The notes under the pieces are model-generated. The model was not told the origin of the DNA, did no database searches, and saw only the letters and a program-made list of their open reading frames with translations. 7,482 bases of DNA from Candidatus Zixiibacteriota bacterium. Lineage in GTDB: Bacteria > Zixibacteria > MSB-5A5 > GN15 > PGXB01. The stretch spans positions 1 through 7,482 of the forward strand of contig QNAH01000131.1 in NCBI GenBank assembly GCA_003641425.1, written 5' to 3'. Each line of letters begins with the position of its first letter. Positions within the stretch are counted from its first letter, which is position 1. Both the position numbers and the translations under genes were made by a program. Positions 1 through 6,710 of this stretch are shown here, one piece after another.

Positions 1-814
1 ATTGTGGAAGACTTTCCCCGAAAGCTCCGGGCTGGCCGCCGATAGAATGATCTTGGCCGCCCGTAAAGAGGAACTTGATTCTCTCTTAGTGATCGGCTCA
101 AATCCAATAACGACCTATCCTGACGGACAATTTGTCCATGAGGGCTTCGAAAAGCTTGATTTCCTGGTCGTGGCCGATCTGTTTGAAACTGAGACGACCG
201 CTATTGCCGATGTTGTCCTGCCGCTTTCAAGTTGGACCGAATACAGCGGAACACTGGTAAATCTCGAAGGAACAGTGCAGGAATTCAAACCCGCGCTCAA
301 ACCGGTGGGACATTCACTGCCGGCCTATGAGATATTTAACAGGATAGCTCTTGAATTAAAAACATCATTGTACAATGAAACCGGTGAACTCGAAAAAGAA
401 ATAAAAGCAATCTTCGATATACCGGAAGATAACAAATGGAATAATAATCTTCTGGAAGTAAAACATGTACCGGAAGAAGTGAACGAAAATTACCCCATCC
501 CGCTTTATGTTGTCGATGAACTGCATCATTTCGGACATCTGACTGAAAAATCCCAATCACTCTCGGCCTTTGCCAATGAAGCCACGATTGAAATATCCCC
601 TGCTCTGGGAGAAAAATTCGGAGTTGAAGAAGGTACACTCGTCAGGATCGAATCGGAAGTGGGTAAAATGGTTCTTCCGGTTAAAATCTCTGAATTGCTG
701 GATAACGATGTGGCATTGGTAACGCGCAATTTTTCAACGACTCCGGCCAATGTTCTTCAGATGCGCAAGCGAAGAATTGACCGGGTACAGATTAGCAGGG
801 TAGAGGAGAAATGA
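1..814 (+). CDS. nuoG: NADH-quinone oxidoreductase subunit G, C-terminal part (5' end outside window)
   Basis: This is the last 270 codons of NuoG, the large Fe-S/molybdopterin-oxidoreductase-fold subunit of the complex I hydrophilic arm. The reading frame is open to the left edge, and base 1 is the last base of a cut codon. The TTG at position 2 is internal and not a start. Counting from there, residues 28-41 (LLVIGSNPITTYPDG-like) and 52-82 (ADLFETETTAIADVVLPLSSW) match the end of the molybdopterin-oxidoreductase domain. The next stretch, GTLVNLEGTVQ (83-93), is a family signature. Residues about 120-185 form a variable linker. Residues about 193-267 resemble the molybdopterin-dinucleotide-binding beta-barrel domain that ends this superfamily. 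The N-terminal 2Fe-2S and 4Fe-4S cluster motifs would lie upstream and cannot be checked. The gene ends in an ATGA overlap with nuoH. Another molybdopterin oxidoreductase is possible from this piece alone, but the nuoH neighbour settles it. Confidence 0.93.
   Translation, partial: LWKTFPESSGLAADRMILAARKEELDSLLVIGSNPITTYPDGQFVHEGFEKLDFLVVADLFETETTAIADVVLPLSSWTEYSGTLVNLEGTVQEFKPALKPVGHSLPAYEIFNRIALELKTSLYNETGELEKEIKAIFDIPEDNKWNNNLLEVKHVPEEVNENYPIPLYVVDELHHFGHLTEKSQSLSAFANEATIEISPALGEKFGVEEGTLVRIESEVGKMVLPVKISELLDNDVALVTRNFSTTPANVLQMRKRRIDRVQISRVEEK
803..808 (+). promoter_or_regulatory. Shine-Dalgarno site of nuoH inside the nuoG 3' end
   Basis: GAGGAG lies just before the nuoH ATG at 811, with a short spacer, inside the last codons of nuoG. 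Together with the ATGA stop/start overlap it supports the nuoH start and suggests translational coupling of the two genes. Confidence 0.65.
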
Positions 815-1800
815 TTACGACCGGTTTTATAATCGCTTCGGCAATAAAGGTAATCGTGGTCGTCGTTGCCGTGCTGACCGGATGCGCTTATGCCACCTGG
901 CTGGAGCGCAAACTTGTCGGGCATATCCAGCATCGGATCGGCCCCAATTTGGCCGGACCCTTCGGTCTGCTTCAGCCGATTGCCGATGCCATTAAACTGG
1001 CCTTTAAAGAAGATATCGTTCCCGAAAGGGCCGAGCGTGTAACCTACGCCCTGGCGCCGATTGTCGCCTTCATCCCGGCCATGCTGTCTTTTGCAGTTAT
1101 ACCGTTTGGTGATACCATTACAATTATGGGACAGCAGATCGACATGGTTATCTCCGATCTTAATATCGGCATATTGTATATCTTCGCGATAACATCGCTT
1201 GGCGTCTATGGAATAGTCCTGGCGGGTTGGTCTTCCGGCTCGAAATATTCGCTTCTCGGCGGTATTCGTTCTTCGGCCCAGATGATTTCTTATGAGATTG
1301 CCTATGGACTTTCGATCATCGGCGTTCTGATTATTGCACAAACATTGTCGATGAAAGAACTGGTGGCACAGCAGGCAAATTTCTTCGATTGGTTTATCTT
1401 CCGGCAACCGCTTGGTTTTGTCCTCTTCGTCATTTGTGCCATCGCAGAAACCAACCGGTCACCTTTTGATATGCCGGAAGCCGAATCGGAATTGGTCGGC
1501 GGCTATCACACCGAATATTCATCGCTTCGCTTTGCCATGTTTTTCATCGGTGAATATGCGAATATGATCACCGTTGCCGCTGTTGTGACGACTATTTTCC
1601 TGGGCGGCTGGCAGGGGCCGTTACTCCCGCCGGTAGTCTGGTTCTGCATAAAAGTATTTTTGTTTATGGCTTTTTATGTCTGGATACGTGGGACTCTGCC
1701 GAGAGTACGTTACGATCAGTTGATGAATCTCGGTTGGAAAGTATTGTTCCCGCTGGCTCTGCTTAACGTGGTGGTGACAGCTTTGATTTACAGACTATAA
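811..1800 (+). CDS. nuoH: NADH-quinone oxidoreductase subunit H (membrane anchor, quinone cavity)
   Basis: NuoH (ND1 homologue) is the inner-membrane subunit that holds the hydrophilic arm and forms most of the quinone tunnel. At 329 aa it is close to the usual length of about 325. The sequence shows about eight hydrophobic segments. Signature stretches are TWLERKLVGHIQHRIGPN (29-46), the following AFKEDIVPERA, GGIRSSAQMISYEIAYGL (150-167, with Glu162), and the quinone-site loop AETNRSPFDMPEAESELVGG (212-231). The same loop continues with YHTEYSS. Acidic residues Glu213, Asp220, Glu223, Glu225, Glu227 and Glu235 are the family's coupling-loop carboxylates, and all are present. WIRGTLPRVRYDQLMNLGWK (291-310) is the conserved C-terminal cytoplasmic motif. 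The start is fixed by the GAGGAG site and the 4-nt overlap with nuoG. The gene ends in TAA, 14 nt before nuoI. Nothing points to truncation or altered function. Confidence 0.98.
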   Translation: MITTGFIIASAIKVIVVVVAVLTGCAYATWLERKLVGHIQHRIGPNLAGPFGLLQPIADAIKLAFKEDIVPERAERVTYALAPIVAFIPAMLSFAVIPFGDTITIMGQQIDMVISDLNIGILYIFAITSLGVYGIVLAGWSSGSKYSLLGGIRSSAQMISYEIAYGLSIIGVLIIAQTLSMKELVAQQANFFDWFIFRQPLGFVLFVICAIAETNRSPFDMPEAESELVGGYHTEYSSLRFAMFFIGEYANMITVAAVVTTIFLGGWQGPLLPPVVWFCIKVFLFMAFYVWIRGTLPRVRYDQLMNLGWKVLFPLALLNVVVTALIYRL

Positions 1801-1814
1801 TGTAAGATAGAATT

Positions 1815-2294
1815 ATGGCATTCGATGTAATAAAAACTGTTTTCCTGGCGTTTCCGAAGGGCTTCTACACGTCCATCAAACACGTGTTCAAGAAACCGGT
1901 TACTTTGCAGTATCCCAGGGTAAGAGAGGAAATGGCCCGGCGATACCGGGGCAAGCATTATCTGGAAATGTATGATGACGGCACCGAACGATGCGTTTGC
2001 TGCGGTTTGTGTGCCGCCGCCTGCCCGGCCGATGCCATCTATATGGAACCGGCGGAGAATGAAAAAGGGGAGAGATACGCAAAACTTTATGAGATAAATC
2101 TGCTCCGGTGCATCTATTGTGGTTTTTGCGAGGAGGCTTGTCCCGAGGAGGCGATCTTCCTTGGACATGAATATGAGTTTTCTGATGACAACCGCGATTC
2201 GTTCATATATACTAAGGAACAAATGCTGGCGAATCGACCCAAAAAAGAAAAACGCTTCAAGCGGATTATTCGCAAGGTCAGGAGGATTTTCTAA
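1815..2294 (+). CDS. nuoI: NADH-quinone oxidoreductase subunit I (two 4Fe-4S ferredoxin-like)
   Basis: NuoI (TYKY homologue) is a peripheral subunit at the base of the hydrophilic arm. It carries clusters N6a and N6b and hands electrons to the terminal cluster next to quinone. This 159-aa protein has two CxxCxxCxxxCP motifs: Cys60/63/66/70 and Cys99/102/105/109. The family N-terminal signature FKKPVTLQYP lies at 25-34, preceded by an amphipathic segment that rests on the membrane. The first motif reads CVCCGLC, so it holds an extra Cys62 beside the four ligands. The C-terminal 25 residues are strongly basic (KKEKRFKRIIRKVRR), which could contact the membrane surface or the arm. The ATG at 1815 is chosen because it gives the normal family N-terminus. 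The 14-nt gap upstream has no clear Shine-Dalgarno site, so translation may depend on coupling to nuoH. Confidence 0.98.
   Translation: MAFDVIKTVFLAFPKGFYTSIKHVFKKPVTLQYPRVREEMARRYRGKHYLEMYDDGTERCVCCGLCAAACPADAIYMEPAENEKGERYAKLYEINLLRCIYCGFCEEACPEEAIFLGHEYEFSDDNRDSFIYTKEQMLANRPKKEKRFKRIIRKVRRIF
2280..2285 (+). promoter_or_regulatory. Shine-Dalgarno site of nuoJ inside the nuoI 3' end
   Basis: AGGAGG is a perfect anti-SD match in the last codons of nuoI. It sits 12 nt before the nuoJ ATG at 2298, a slightly long spacing. It supports that start. Confidence 0.65.
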
Positions 2295-2297
2295 GAG

Positions 2298-2831
2298 ATG
2301 CTTGACCTGATAATATTCTATTTCGCGGCCGTAATTGCCGTCGGCGCCGCCGTGATGATGATTATGCAGCGCAATCCGGTGGCATCGGTGCTTTATCTGG
2401 TTGTGTCGCTGGTGGCCCAGGCCATCCTCTATGTCCAGCTCAACGCCCTCTTTGTCGGCGCTTTGCTGATCATCATATATACCGGTGCGATTTTGGTACT
2501 CTTCCTGTTCGTAATCATGCTTCTCAACCTTCGAGGAGAACATTTCGGCGGAAAACAATCCCGCATGGGACGCGCCAGCAAGATTGCAATCACGGTTATT
2601 CTCTTTGCCGAGATGGTGGCCATTTTCAAGCAGGTCGCAATACCGGAACGAATCGGTACTCAGGCCGCGGCCGTTGCCGAGGACTTCGGTTCGGTCGAGA
2701 TGGTTGCCTCGCATCTGTTTAAGGAATATCTCTATCCGTTTGAATTGACCTCAATTCTATTACTGGTAGCGATTGTCGGGGCGGTAGTGTTGGCCAAACG
2801 GGATAAAACCGAGAAGATGGAGGATGCCTGA
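2298..2831 (+). CDS. nuoJ: NADH-quinone oxidoreductase subunit J
   Basis: NuoJ (ND6 homologue) is a small inner-membrane subunit between NuoH and NuoK. Its third helix takes part in the conformational link between quinone reduction and pumping. The 177-aa sequence shows five hydrophobic segments at roughly 3-22, 27-47, 52-77, 94-112 and 146-165. The third one, GALLIIIYTGAILVLFLFVI (54-73), is the conserved NuoJ helix with its key Tyr61 and glycines. Before the last helix is the typical YPFELTSILLLVAIVGA (146-162), followed by a short charged C-terminus. The length is near that of E. coli NuoJ. A strong AGGAGG precedes the ATG, three bases after the nuoI stop. The TGA stop shares its last base with the nuoK ATG, a usual coupling arrangement. 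Confidence 0.96.
   Translation: MLDLIIFYFAAVIAVGAAVMMIMQRNPVASVLYLVVSLVAQAILYVQLNALFVGALLIIIYTGAILVLFLFVIMLLNLRGEHFGGKQSRMGRASKIAITVILFAEMVAIFKQVAIPERIGTQAAAVAEDFGSVEMVASHLFKEYLYPFELTSILLLVAIVGAVVLAKRDKTEKMEDA
2819..2823 (+). promoter_or_regulatory. Shine-Dalgarno site of nuoK inside the nuoJ 3' end
   Basis: GGAGG lies 7 nt upstream of the nuoK ATG at 2831, an ideal spacing. It fixes the start that overlaps the nuoJ stop by one base. Confidence 0.7.
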
Positions 2832-3133
2832 TGATACCGATCGGTCATTTTCTGATCCTCAGCGCCATGCTGTTTGCCGTCGGGGCGGCCGGCGTGATTA
2901 TTTCAAGAAATTTGCTAATTATGCTTATGTCGATCGAATTGATGCTTAATGCCGCTAATCTGGCCATTATTGCCTTTTCAAGAATGAATAATATAGTTGA
3001 CGGCCATGTTTTCGTGTTTATCGTTTTTGCCGTCGCCGCCGCCGAAGCGGCTGTCGGGCTGGCCATAATTATTATGATATTCAGAAACAGGGAATCAATA
3101 AACGCTGATAATTTCAGCTTGCTGAAAAGATAG
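2831..3133 (+). CDS. nuoK: NADH-quinone oxidoreductase subunit K
   Basis: NuoK (ND4L homologue, MrpC-like) is a three-helix membrane subunit in the proton path between NuoH/J and the antiporter-like subunits. The protein is exactly 100 aa, the usual length. Helices lie at about 4-24, 28-50 and 58-84. The two carboxylates essential for pumping are present at the same numbers as in E. coli: Glu36 in MSIELMLNAANL and Glu72 in AAAEAAVGLAI. The C-terminal tail is short and polar. A well-placed GGAGG and the one-base TGATG overlap with nuoJ support the start. The stop TAG is followed 13 nt later by nuoL. Confidence 0.97.
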   Translation: MIPIGHFLILSAMLFAVGAAGVIISRNLLIMLMSIELMLNAANLAIIAFSRMNNIVDGHVFVFIVFAVAAAEAAVGLAIIIMIFRNRESINADNFSLLKR

Positions 3134-3146
3134 GCAACTGGACTAA

Positions 3147-5096
3147 ATGGAACAACCGCTTTACTTAATACCTCTTTTCCCGTTAATAGGTTTTCTGCTT
3201 AACGGTCTATTACTCGGCCGCCTGGGCAAGAAAACGATCTCATTTATAGCCTGTACCTCGGTCGGCCTGTCGTTCCTGTTTGGACTGAAATTCTTTTTTG
3301 ATCTGCTTTCTTTGCCGGATACGGCCCGGATTATTGAAAATGTTTTCTTCACCTGGATACCGGCCGGACAGTTCCATGTCAATGTTGCCTTTCTGCTTGA
3401 TCCGCTCTCGGCTGTAATGGTGCTGGTCGTATCAGGCGTCAGCTTTATCATCCACATATATTCTATCGGCTATATGCATGATGATGCCGGTTATGGGCGG
3501 TATTTCACTTATCTCAACCTGTTTGTATTTTCGATGTTGATGCTGGTGCTGGCCGATAATTACCTGCTGATGTTTGTCGGCTGGGAAGGTGTTGGGCTCT
3601 GCAGTTATCTCCTGATAGGATTCTGGTTCGAGAAGAAATCGGCGTCCGATGCCGGTAAGAAAGCTTTTATCGTCAACCGTATCGGTGATTTCGGGTTTCT
3701 GCTGGGAATGTTCATTATTTTCTGGCAGACCGGATCGCTCGATTTCAAAACGGCGCTCGATCCCGCTGTGGCTCATTCTGTTTTTGCCGTCGGAGGAGGA
3801 ATGATTACCGCGGCCACATTACTCATGTTTCTGGGCGCAACCGGTAAGTCGGCCCAGATACCGCTGTATGTATGGCTCCCGGATGCCATGGAAGGTCCTA
3901 CCCCGGTTTCGGCATTGATTCACGCCGCCACCATGGTTACCGCCGGCGTTTATATGATCGCGCGTTCGAATGTTTTGTACATGATGGCTCCGGCTACAAT
4001 GGCCGTGGTGGCTATTGTTGGTGTGGCGACAGCCATATTTGCCGGGTCGATTGCCCTGGCGCAAAATGATATCAAACGGGTCCTGGCCTATTCCACCGTC
4101 AGTCAACTTGGATATATGTTCACGGCCTGCGGCGTGGCCGCGTTTTCGGCCGGGATTTTTCATCTTATGACCCATGCCTTTTTCAAAGCCTTGCTGTTCC
4201 TCGGCTCCGGTTCGGTAATACACGCCATGGCCGGACAGCAGGATATGCGCTACATGGGCGGCCTGAAAAAACGCATGCCGATAACATTCTGGACATTCCT
4301 CATTGCAACTCTGGCTATTACCGGTATTCCGGGGCTGTCCGGATTCTTCTCCAAGGATGAGATTCTCTGGAAATCATTCTCCTCTGATTACGGCTCAATC
4401 TGGATATGGTTGATTGGATTGATTACTGCCGGGATGACCGCTTTCTACATGTTCCGACTGGTGTTCCTCACTTTCTACGGTGAAGAACGCATGGACTCGC
4501 ATACACGTGAACACCTGCATGAATCACCCAAAGTGATGACAGTGCCGCTGTCGATACTGGCGGTTCTTTCAGTGATCGGCGGTTATGTCGGGATACCGCA
4601 TATTCTCGGGGGCGACAATCGTTTCGAAAAATTCCTCGAACCGGTCATGAAAGGTGTTCATCATTCGGTCGAAGGCGAGCATGCTCTCGCCTCAGCGGCG
4701 CATAACGGTTCCACAGAACTTATATTAATGGTCGGTTCGGTGGTACTGGTTGCCGTCTTTATTTATCTGGCATATCATTTCTATATCAAAAATATCGCCG
4801 CCGCCGGGAAACTCAGGCAAAGGTTTTCCGGACTGCACAAAATCATTTACGGCAAATATTTTGTCGATGAGCTTTATAACGCGGTTATCGTCCAACCGCT
4901 TGTGGTCGGATCCAAATTCCTCTGGAAAATCTTTGACGTGCTTATAATAGATGGCTTTATAAACGGCATGGCCGTTATAATCGGCGACATGTCGACTGGT
5001 CTGCGGCCGGCGCAATCCGGCATACTGAGGACATATACGACTATTTTCCTGGTCGGGGTAATTGTAATTTTGGGAATCGTTTTAATATTTGGCTGA
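3147..5096 (+). CDS. nuoL: NADH-quinone oxidoreductase subunit L (distal antiporter-like pump subunit)
   Basis: NuoL (ND5 homologue) is the distal proton-pumping subunit at the tip of the membrane arm. It also supplies the long lateral helix that runs along NuoM and NuoN. At 649 aa it is slightly longer than E. coli NuoL (613). About 16 hydrophobic segments can be picked out, the last at about 628-648 after the lateral-helix region. Proton-path residues are present: Glu147 (GWEGVGLCSYLLIG), Lys234 (TGKSAQIPL), His259 (ALIHAATMVTAGVY), Asp308/Lys310 (QNDIKRVLAYSTVSQLGYM), His339/His343/Lys347 (FHLMTHAFFKALLF), and Lys403-Asp404 (SGFFSKDEIL). The loop at about 445-525 between late helices is rich in His and Glu, as is common here. 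YGKYFVDELYNAV (568-580) is a typical NuoL C-terminal motif. These features separate it from NuoM/NuoN and, with the gene order, from Mrp antiporter subunits. The start has only a weak Shine-Dalgarno site. Confidence 0.98.
   Translation: MEQPLYLIPLFPLIGFLLNGLLLGRLGKKTISFIACTSVGLSFLFGLKFFFDLLSLPDTARIIENVFFTWIPAGQFHVNVAFLLDPLSAVMVLVVSGVSFIIHIYSIGYMHDDAGYGRYFTYLNLFVFSMLMLVLADNYLLMFVGWEGVGLCSYLLIGFWFEKKSASDAGKKAFIVNRIGDFGFLLGMFIIFWQTGSLDFKTALDPAVAHSVFAVGGGMITAATLLMFLGATGKSAQIPLYVWLPDAMEGPTPVSALIHAATMVTAGVYMIARSNVLYMMAPATMAVVAIVGVATAIFAGSIALAQNDIKRVLAYSTVSQLGYMFTACGVAAFSAGIFHLMTHAFFKALLFLGSGSVIHAMAGQQDMRYMGGLKKRMPITFWTFLIATLAITGIPGLSGFFSKDEILWKSFSSDYGSIWIWLIGLITAGMTAFYMFRLVFLTFYGEERMDSHTREHLHESPKVMTVPLSILAVLSVIGGYVGIPHILGGDNRFEKFLEPVMKGVHHSVEGEHALASAAHNGSTELILMVGSVVLVAVFIYLAYHFYIKNIAAAGKLRQRFSGLHKIIYGKYFVDELYNAVIVQPLVVGSKFLWKIFDVLIIDGFINGMAVIIGDMSTGLRPAQSGILRTYTTIFLVGVIVILGIVLIFG
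4957..4980 (+). repeat. Compact inverted repeat (possible RNA hairpin) in the 3' part of nuoL
   Basis: TTATAA-A-CGGC, then ATG, then GCCG-TTATAA, can fold into a 10-bp stem with one bulged A (4963) and a 3-nt loop. It lies in nuoL codons about 118 nt before the nuoM start. A perfect 10-bp palindrome, CGACATGTCG (4985-4994), follows just downstream. No U-run follows, so it is not an intrinsic terminator. It may be chance within codons; a role in mRNA stability or processing is only a possibility. Confidence 0.35.
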
Positions 5097-5097
5097 T

Positions 5098-6672
5098 ATG
5101 GAAAATCAGATACTGACATTAGTGACTTTCTTTCCGCTTATGGGTATAATCCTGCTTCTGTTCGTACCCAAAACCAGGCATGATACGATCAAGGCGGTTT
5201 CGTTTATTGTAGCTTTTATCAATTTGCTCTGGTCGATCTGGATGTATGCGATGTTCGATCCGGTGGCCAGCGGGATGCAGTTCGAAGTCAACATACCCTG
5301 GGTATCCGGTTTCGGAATACATTATCACCTCGGTATCGATGGTATATCGCTCCTGCTTATTATGTTGACCACCATACTCTCGACCATCGTCATGATATCC
5401 TCATGGAATGCCATCAAGACCGGCGTCAAGGGATATTTTATCTCGATGCTCCTGCTCGAGACAGGAATGATCGGTGTCTTCGTATCGCTGGATCTGTTCC
5501 TTTTCTACGTTTTCTGGGAAGCGATGCTGATCCCGATGTATTTCATTATCGGCGTCTGGGGCGGTCCAAGAAAAATATATGCGGCCATCAAATTCGTTTT
5601 ATTCACCATGTTCGGTTCGCTTCTCATGCTGGTTGCTCTCCTGTACCTGTTCTTCATGTACCATGGCTATACCGGGGAATACACTTTCGATATGCTTAAG
5701 ATGTATGAGATGCCGATTCCTCTTGGCGCTCAGACCTATATATTTCTGGCCTTTGCTCTGGCTTTTGCCATCAAGGTTCCGATCTGGCCGTTCCATACAT
5801 GGCTCCCTGATGCCCATGTCGAGGCGCCCACCGCCGGATCGGTCATACTTGCAGGCGTTCTGCTTAAAATGGGAACTTATGGATTTATCCGGATTTGTCT
5901 CCCGATGTTCCCCGAGGCCACCCTGCAATTTGTGCCGCTTATTTCGATATTGGCTATCATTGGCATAATTTACGGCGCTTTGGTGGCGATGGTGCAGCGG
6001 GATGTTAAATCCCTTGTGGCATTCTCATCGGTGTCACATCTCGGTTTCGTCATGCTGGGCATGTTTGCCCTCAATCTCCAGGGGATGGAAGGCTCCGTCA
6101 TACAGATGATTAACCACGGTATCAGCACCGGCGCCCTCTTCTTGATCGTCGGGATGATTTACGAGCGCCGCCATACGAGGATGATCGCCGATTTCGGAGG
6201 ATTGTCCAAATCGATGCCGGTTTTCTCGACATTCTTTATGATCGTTACGCTGTCATCGATCGGACTGCCGTTTACCAACGGGTTTGTCGGGGAATTCCTG
6301 ATCCTTCTGGGTACATTTGCCTCCAATAAGGTCTACGCCGTTCTGGGAGCTACGGGTGTGATCCTCGCCGCCTGTTATATGTTGTGGATGCTTCAGCGGG
6401 TTATTTTCGGCAAGATCACCAAACCGGAAAATGAAAATTTGAAGGACCTTGACGGACGTGAAAAACTGGTTCTTATTCCGCTCGTGATATTAATATTCTG
6501 GATCGGCATTTATCCCAAACCTTTCCTGAGAAGAATGGAACCGGCCGTCAATGATATCCTGAGTCGTGTCGAGCAGGCCAAAGTCAAACTTGCGGAAATG
6601 GAAAATAAAACTGATCCGGTTGTCTATGAGGATGATCGGCAACTGGGAACGGTGGAAATCGAGGGCGAGTAA
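5098..6672 (+). CDS. nuoM: NADH-quinone oxidoreductase subunit M (central antiporter-like pump subunit)
   Basis: NuoM (ND4 homologue) is the middle antiporter-like proton-pumping subunit of the membrane arm. From the ATG at 5098 it is 524 aa, near E. coli NuoM (509), with about 14 hydrophobic segments. The family's essential residues are visible: Glu141 in FWEAMLIPMYFIIGVWG, Lys226 in AIKVPIWPFHTWLPDAHVEA, Lys257 in GVLLKMGTYGFIRICLP, His314 in SSVSHLGFV, His340 in MINHGISTGALFL, and Glu399 in NGFVGEFLIL. YPKPFLRRMEP (472-482) ends the membrane part. A charged tail of about 40 residues (485-524, rich in Glu/Asp) follows and is longer than in E. coli. An in-frame TTG at 5089 would add three residues and overlap nuoL by 8 nt. 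The ATG, one base after the nuoL stop, is preferred because MENQILTLVTFFPL fits the family start. Neither has a strong Shine-Dalgarno site. Confidence 0.97.
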   Translation: MENQILTLVTFFPLMGIILLLFVPKTRHDTIKAVSFIVAFINLLWSIWMYAMFDPVASGMQFEVNIPWVSGFGIHYHLGIDGISLLLIMLTTILSTIVMISSWNAIKTGVKGYFISMLLLETGMIGVFVSLDLFLFYVFWEAMLIPMYFIIGVWGGPRKIYAAIKFVLFTMFGSLLMLVALLYLFFMYHGYTGEYTFDMLKMYEMPIPLGAQTYIFLAFALAFAIKVPIWPFHTWLPDAHVEAPTAGSVILAGVLLKMGTYGFIRICLPMFPEATLQFVPLISILAIIGIIYGALVAMVQRDVKSLVAFSSVSHLGFVMLGMFALNLQGMEGSVIQMINHGISTGALFLIVGMIYERRHTRMIADFGGLSKSMPVFSTFFMIVTLSSIGLPFTNGFVGEFLILLGTFASNKVYAVLGATGVILAACYMLWMLQRVIFGKITKPENENLKDLDGREKLVLIPLVILIFWIGIYPKPFLRRMEPAVNDILSRVEQAKVKLAEMENKTDPVVYEDDRQLGTVEIEGE

Positions 6673-6673
6673 G

Positions 6674-6694
6674 TATGCATTAAAACGATGCATA
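6674..6694 (+). repeat. 7-bp perfect inverted repeat in the nuoM-nuoN gap
   Basis: TATGCAT (6674-6680) and ATGCATA (6688-6694) are perfect reverse complements separated by 7 nt. G-U pairs on both sides could extend the RNA stem to about 9 bp around a 5-nt loop. It begins one base after the nuoM stop and ends 16 nt before the nuoN ATG, in the longest gap of the window (38 nt). The stem is AT-rich and no T-run follows, so an intrinsic terminator is unlikely. It could affect nuoN initiation or mRNA processing, be a protein-binding dyad, or be chance. Confidence 0.45.
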
Positions 6695-6710
6695 TAAAGA
6701 GTGAGAAAAT

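Noticed and set aside
2..4. TTG at the left edge as a start codon for the first gene
   Set aside because: The sequence that follows is the middle of the NuoG molybdopterin-oxidoreductase domain, so the gene begins before the window.
757..1407. 216-codon open frame on the - strand opposite nuoH
   Set aside because: It is antisense to a strongly conserved gene, with shadow-like composition and no domain or operon context.
1788..2714. 308-codon open frame on the - strand opposite nuoI and nuoJ
   Set aside because: It lies wholly opposite two clear complex I genes and shows no recognisable domain. Its His-, Gly- and Asn-rich composition is typical of antisense translation of membrane-protein genes.
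3432..4223. Two - strand open frames (114 and 134 codons) opposite nuoL
   Set aside because: They are mirror frames of nuoL. Low-complexity polar composition and no recognisable motif make them unlikely genes.
5403..5968. Overlapping + strand frames of 98 and 129 codons inside nuoM
   Set aside because: These are alternative frames of a fully supported gene, with Cys/Arg/Pro-rich sequences typical of out-of-frame reading.
3147..6672. The nuoL/nuoM pair as Mrp-type Na+/H+ antiporter or membrane-bound hydrogenase subunits
   Set aside because: The complete G-H-I-J-K-L-M-N order, the NuoL C-terminal lateral-helix region and the NuoH and NuoI signatures identify complex I.
6673..6710. Intrinsic terminator between nuoM and nuoN
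   Set aside because: The stem is short and AT-rich and no T-run follows it. The next gene is the expected nuoN, so transcription should continue.
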